A DNA stretch of 64,000 nt from Anthoceros angustus (lineage: Eukaryota; Streptophyta; Anthocerotopsida; Anthocerotales; Anthocerotaceae): NCBI GenBank assembly GCA_010909165.1, contig VJWM01000193.1, positions 62,001 through 126,000 of the forward strand. The letters run 5' to 3'. A program made the translations under genes and the position numbers. Below, one piece after another: positions 58,865 through 64,000 of the stretch. Positions within the stretch are counted from its first letter, which is position 1. Each line of letters opens with the position of its first letter. A model generated the notes under the pieces. That model saw only the letters and a program-made list of their open reading frames with translations. It was not told the origin of the DNA and searched no databases.

Positions 58865-60878
58865 ATGGCTGCGTTTCTCCGGCGGCAGATTTGCAGGAGC
58901 GGTGTTGGGCGGTTGATGTTCCCTCAGACCTGGGCACCACATGCTTCCGGAATTCCTCCGCCCTCTGCAGCCGGGGGAGCTTCGGTTGCAGGCTGTGGCA
59001 GCTCTGAGTGCACGGCTGATGGGGCTAGAGAGGGCTTGGAGCGGGTGTGGGAACGGGGGTTCAAGACAGACGCCTGTAGGTTTAGGTCAGATGTTGCCGC
59101 TGTAGGGATTCAGGATGGTGCAGATGAGGACGATCGGGGTGGGGCAGCCCACATTGCCGCAAGAGGATGGCAGGTTCTGGAGGAAAGTGAGAGTGACTGG
59201 AAAAGTCATGCCGCAGCTGTGGCAGCCTCTGTTGGATTCATCAAGGCCAGAATGCAGGTTGGGTGAGATTTGCGGAGTTTTGCAATGGCTGCTGGGATGG
59301 AAAATTGTGAATGCCTGTCTGATAGACAAGTTTGCGTGCTGGGGCCTGGTGGTAGTGGGGGAAGGTTCTGGCCAGGTTGAGATTGCTGGATGAGGAATTG
59401 GCACGGCCGGATCTTTGGGAGGACCCATCTGCGGCGGTGGAGCGTGGTCGGGAGCGGGGATCCTTGGCTGCTAAGGTGCAGGGTTTGAGGGACATCGAAG
59501 CAGAGCTTGTGGAACATGTTGATATGGCAGAGCTGGCTGTGGAAGAGAACGATTTGCAAGTCCAAGCTGTAGGTACACTTCTGTTCATATTACACACAGG
59601 CTTGGGAGATGGTGTTTCACATCTGCAGCATTGTTTGGGGCAAATCGTGTATCATGTTGTTTCCATTGCAGGAAGTGAGGACATCTCTTGCAAGGTTACG
59701 GAAGGCCGCCAAGGAGAAAGAGATTGCTGCCCTTCTGGATGGAAAGCATGATGCCCGCCCCTGCTACCTGGAGGTTTGTGCCACATTCCGCTGCATGGGG
59801 CTCGTGCGTTGCAGACAGTTTGGGTGATGTCGTGCTCCTGCAAGCAGGTGCAAGCAGGAGCCGGTGGGACAGAGAGTTGTGACTGGGCAGCCATGGTCAT
59901 GCGAATGTACAAGCTGTGGGCTGGTCGTCGAGGTTTTCAAATTTCAGGGGTGGACGAGACTGAAGGAGAGGAAGCAGGAATTAAGGTATGTCTTGTAGCC
60001 TCCTTTTTGCGACTTGATGACGAACTGAGAGAACGACCATCTTAGACCACACAAAAGATGCTTGTCATTGCAACAGAGGGCCACAATCCGGCTGGATGGG
60101 GAGTTCGCCTTCGGGCTTGTGAAAACGGAGGCTGGTGTGCACAGATTGGTCCGGATATCTCCATTTGACAGTGCCAACCGTCGGCATACTTCCTTTGCTG
60201 CTGTGGCTGTGATGCCTGTCCTGGACGACTCGGAAGTGACCATCAAGATCAGAGATGAGGACTTGCGAATCGAGAGATTCCGTGCAGGCGGAGCTGGAGG
60301 GCAACATGTGAACAAGACAGAAAGTGCCGTGCGCATAGTGCACATACCCAGCGGCATCGTAGTCCAGTGCCAAGCCGACAGGTACATGTCGCAGGCACAG
60401 GGCAGCCAGGTAGCTCATCGTCTGTCTGCTTGCTCCCAGAATGCATGTCCCTAACCCACATCAACCTCCCTGTATCCACAAGGTCACAGCACCGAAACAA
60501 GCAAACAGCCATGGGAGTGCTGCACTCCCGGCTGTACGCGCAGGAGGCGGCAAGAAGGGCACAAGATGCTATGCAACACAGAGTGTCAGCTGGATTCACT
60601 TCATGGGGCAATCAAATCCGCTCCTACGTGCTGCAGGTATGCCACCTCCCACCCCTTTCCCCTGATTTGCAAAACCTGCTCCTCCTCGCCTTCCCTCTTA
60701 ACACTCTCCTTCTCCTCATGCCCTGCAGCCGTACCAGATGGTGAAGGATCTCCGAACAGGATGTGAGGACAGTAATCCTTCTGCCGTACTCGATGGAGAC
60801 ATCGACAGATTCATCTTCAGCTTCCTCTCCACAATGACCCAACCAATGGACGGAGGGATAACAAGAAGAGTGTCATAA
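58865..60878 (+). CDS. prfB: Organellar peptide chain release factor 2
   Basis: RF2 recognises UGA/UAA stop codons and triggers peptide release on organellar ribosomes. Proposed exons: 58865-59262, 59376-59568, 59672-59773, 59848-59985, 60077-60381, 60483-60636 and 60729-60878. Diagnostic segments: [20 protein letters not shown], the stop-reading SPF tripeptide in [16 protein letters not shown], and the catalytic GGQ in [19 protein letters not shown], followed by [13 protein letters not shown]. The start is the ATG in ACCCATGGC, giving an Arg/Ser-rich leader fit for plastid or mitochondrion. GGQ is intact, so it is not the GGQ-less plastid PrfB3 type. The first donor (GG|GTGAGA, 59262) is chosen to keep the frame. 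Confidence 0.93.
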
Positions 60879-62404
60879 GCCTTACTGGATGTAACCTTTC
60901 TTCTGTCACCACTGCAACAGAGCTTCTGTCAGCCATCTCATCTCTTTCCACAAAAACAAGCACATCCGTCCACACAAAAAACTGTCACACAGTCCCCACT
61001 CCTCAAGTCAGTCACGACTAAACAGACCCGACCTCAAAAGCTCCAGAATCACGCCCCCCAGTCCCGGTCCCATCCACTACCCAATCCCATCGCCCGGCAG
61101 GTCGTTTGAAGTACATCAACCATCGCACTCGTCCTCTGCCGTCTAAACAGACGCCGAGTCGGCGACGGGGATGCTCCGGTCGGCGTGAAATCCAGACAGT
61201 CCCACGTGGATCTCGTGGGCTGCAGGCCCACTGACGTGGCGCAAGCAGGGCCAACAATTGCCGGCTGGCGTGGCGCGGACGTGGAAGCCGTGGCTGGGAT
61301 GCGGGTCCGTGCCGTTCCACCGTGGACGAAAACGCAAAAATTCTTGTGGATGCAGAAATTCGAAAACCCAAAGGCCCGGTCCTCCGTCAACCATGTTCTG
61401 TAAGCATAGGATATCCTATCCTGCGAATTTCGTATCAATATTTGCTGAATGAATAACAATGTGTAAGGTTAGCCATCTTACAATGTTTATGGATCATTCC
61501 TAAACCTCATTGATACAAGTATATAGTGAATCAAAGAGACTTTATTGAAAATCGAGAGATGGGTGAGTCTATCTCTTGGGAATATCATATGGTGGAGTCC
61601 TCGAGCGTCATAGAGAAAAGAAATAAGAAGCTCCATGTCTAAGTAAGATCACCTAATAATGCATATGATATCATAACTAGGAAGATTGAATGGCATACAT
61701 ACTACAAAAGTTGTCTAAGATACATCTCCAATGATCATCGCGGTTCACAGGAATGGGAGACATGAGTAGATCTTGCTATTAGTTTTCGATATATTTAAAT
61801 TTTTTAGATAAATTGTAAATATTTTAAACTTTCTAATAAAAACAAGCTCACATGACGAGGCAAACCAACTTACCTGCCTGGTGGGATGGTTAAGAACATC
61901 AGTGGATTCTATCTAAATGCAGTTTAGAATTTAATATAGTAATATTAATTAATTATTAGAAAGGGTTGATGGAAGAATTCCGGTTCATGTGCGTTTGTGT
62001 GTGAGAGTCGTGAGTCGTGTGGCATTTGTTACTTGGGCTGATGGGCTTCGTTTTCCGCGCGATTTTACCTGGCCCAGATGTTGCTTGCTTAGCAGCGATC
62101 CTCTGGCGCGGCTGTGCGGCCAGGCGCAGCCTGTGAGGTGAGAGACACAGGCGCAGACAGTCGCACAGACAGACGAAAGGGGACCCAATAAAAACCAGCA
62201 CAAGTCGCAGCGGAGAGTGGCAATCAAGAGTGCGCAGAGATCGTGAGGCGAGGTGCTTGCAGCAGGAGGCACCGTGGAAGCGGGAGCAGAGCTGCAGCCT
62301 TCTGGAATCCTGTATTTTCCGGCCTCCAGCAGCTGAGCAGGGTGGATGTGTGAACTGATGCGGGAGTAGGAGGGCGGCGGCAGGGCAGGCAGGGCGCGTT
62401 GGAG
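60879..62404. other. Intergenic, no gene recognised
   Basis: 60879-61460 has short open frames on both strands without features. 61460-61980 is AT-rich. 62000-62404 should contain the 5' flank of the starch synthase gene. Confidence 0.5.
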
Positions 62405-64000
62405 ATGGTGACCAGCGTGGGGCTGGGGGCCGGGACCGCCTCCTTCGTCACGGCATTCTCCAATTTGGAGTGCGCCTCCTCCTCGGCCTGCTCCTCGGCC
62501 GCCTCCTTCCCGGGGTCCACACCGTGCGGGGGCAGGCGGAGGGGGCTGCTGCAGCAGCGCCGGGAGCGGGACCGGGACCGGGACCGCCATGGAGGCTGGA
62601 TGTGGCAGCATGGCGGGGACGAGGCCCCCCGGCGGGCGCAGCCGGGAGCCAGAGGGAGGCAGCGCGGGCCGCAGAGGCCGAATGCGGAGGCCGGGGCCCG
62701 GCGGGGCGGCCAGGGACGCCAATGTGCGGGCCACTCTGGAGCAGGGGAAGAGGCTCCTGGCTATGCAGCGGGAGCTTCTGGAGCAGGTGGGTTTGGGGTG
62801 GGATGGCGTGGCAGCTGTGGATGCAGGATTCGTTGGCTTCCTGCATGGGATTCAGTGGCTGGGTGTGGGGGAATTGCGTTAGGGCTGGGCTGGGCTGGGC
62901 TGGGCGGGGTTTTGTGTTGTGTGTTGTGCTTGTTGACATGTGCTCTTGGCTGGAGCGCAGGTTGAGGAGCGGAAGAAGCTCTACTCTGCCATCGTGCATG
63001 GTTTTGACACGCCCAAGGAGTTGGGTGGTCAGGGAGATGCTGCTGATGATGGACAGGCTGATGGTGCGGGGAAAAATGCTGGGTCGTCGGCCAGGGGGTC
63101 GACCACGGCGTGGCCGTCTTCCCCTCCCTCTAGACTGCAACCTTCCTCTCCCACGCTGAGGCGGCAGACAAGTACGCCGTCGAATCCTGTTGTCTCTCCT
63201 CTGCAGCCCGTTCAATCGCCACTGCAGTCCATTGCTTCTCCACCCAGGCCCACACAGCCCTACACTGCACCTTCGACAAGTCCTGCCACCAGGGACTTGT
63301 TTGACCAAAAGCAGAATGCTGGCCCTGTAGCTGAAAAAGAAACAGATGCGGCGTTGCCGGAATTGACCACTGAAGAAGTTGGAGTCGTCCAAGATGACAA
63401 GCCACCTCCTTTAGCTGGGCCGAATGTTATGAACGTGGTCGTGGTGGCTGCTGAGTGTGCCCCGTGGTCCAAGACAGGTAAGCCTCTCCTGCTCCGGGCT
63501 GTTTCTTATGCCGTAGGAGGGAGGGGCATCCATTCTTTCAAGTTGACCTTATTTCTTTTCGTGCTTGGATAGGGGGTCTTGGTGACGTTGTTGGAGCTCT
63601 ACCGAAGGCGCTGGCAAGGCGTGGCCACCGTGTGATGGTAGTTAGTCAATCAGCTTCGTTGGGCTTCTCTTACTCAGAGAGGTGTTCGACTTTCTGGGAA
63701 AATTTTTGGAGGTACCCTTAACTTTCAGATTGGTTGCAGGTTGTGGCCCCTCGCTACAGCAACTATGCAGAGGCCTGGGAGACTGGAGTGCGGAAGATTT
63801 ACAATGTTGCTGGACAGGTAGGCTTTCATTTCTGCCTACCATTGTGTCATACTATTTCCTGCAGGGGTTGTTTACTCTCTCTGTCCCGAAGTTTGTCCGT
63901 CCTTATCTATACCATGAGACACTTGTAGTAAATGCTGAAATGTTTCCATGGTGGAGGCAGGATATGGAGGTGGGCTACTTCCACGGTTACATTGATGGTG
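62405..64000 (+). CDS. Soluble starch synthase (SSII-like), 5' part
   Basis: Starch synthases extend alpha-1,4-glucan chains from ADP-glucose in the plastid. The window ends within the GT5 catalytic domain. Readable segments: a coiled leader ([36 protein letters not shown]), a Ser/Pro-rich linker (63080-63290), then [35 protein letters not shown] with the ADP-glucose-binding KTGGL motif, [16 protein letters not shown] and [13 protein letters not shown] at the edge. Introns are short GT-AG. The start is unclear: the ATG at 62405 opens a transit-peptide-like frame ([20 protein letters not shown]), while the ATG at 62589 is in the frame that joins the later exons. One indel in the GC-rich repeat near 62560-62590 would unite them. 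Confidence 0.87.

Noticed and set aside
61985-63392. Long minus-strand frames opposite the starch synthase gene
   Set aside because: They are Pro/Arg-rich shadows of GC-rich exons and linker; the plus strand has the glycosyltransferase motifs and splice sites.

Overview
The window looks like nuclear DNA of a seed-free land plant (bryophyte, lycophyte or fern grade). It carries delta-tubulin, which is kept by plants with ciliated sperm; an intron-containing MurA, known from plastid peptidoglycan in non-seed plants; dirigent proteins, which are a land-plant family; a plastid-type starch synthase; and a Ty3/gypsy element of Tat-like layout. Introns with GT-AG ends are mostly about 60-250 bp. The species cannot be fixed from the sequence alone.

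Layout. 1-2000: no certain gene, one retroposon tail. 2142-3898 (+): intact delta-tubulin. 4734-8342: a second, broken copy of the delta-tubulin unit, a mosaic with segments from 9.9-10.1 kb and 11.1-11.7 kb joined at 9-10 bp microhomologies. 8.3-10.7 kb: repeats and AT-rich DNA. 10735-11443: antisense scraps of the two genes that follow. 11517-14213 (+): Notchless (60S ribosome assembly). 14416-16353 (-): PMT-type pectin methyltransferase. 17099-20017 (-): MurA. 20-23 kb: no convincing gene. 23-42 kb: a dirigent(+)/MCM3(-) convergent cassette present in one complete form (36.5-41.9 kb) and two decayed forms (23.4-25.7 and 27.0-35.3 kb); the second decayed form is split by an LTR retrotransposon (28211-35011).

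42854-44255 (-): phospholipase A2-like protein with a long N-terminal region. 45.2-45.8 kb: LINE 3' end. 46242-48735 (-): UNC93-like transporter. 49289-51692 (+): Rubisco-LSMT-like SET methyltransferase. 52164-53767 (+): nucleotide pyrophosphatase/phosphodiesterase with one frame break. 54.4-57.5 kb: minisatellites and AT-rich DNA containing, on the minus strand, a candidate secreted tandem-repeat peptide precursor (56642-56987). 57639-58617 (-) and 58865-60878 (+): divergent pair of a plastid TPR lumen-type protein and peptide chain release factor 2. 62405-64000 (+): 5' part of a soluble starch synthase that runs off the window.

Several genes serve the plastid (MurA, TPR protein, release factor 2, starch synthase), others cell division, basal bodies and ribosome assembly (MCM3, delta-tubulin, Notchless). 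They are independent eukaryotic genes, not an operon. The observations most worth following are the microhomology-joined mosaic at delta-tubulin, the secreted repeat-peptide precursor, the antisense Notchless fragment just upstream of the Notchless start, and a retrotransposon with three RNase H-like modules and no gag.
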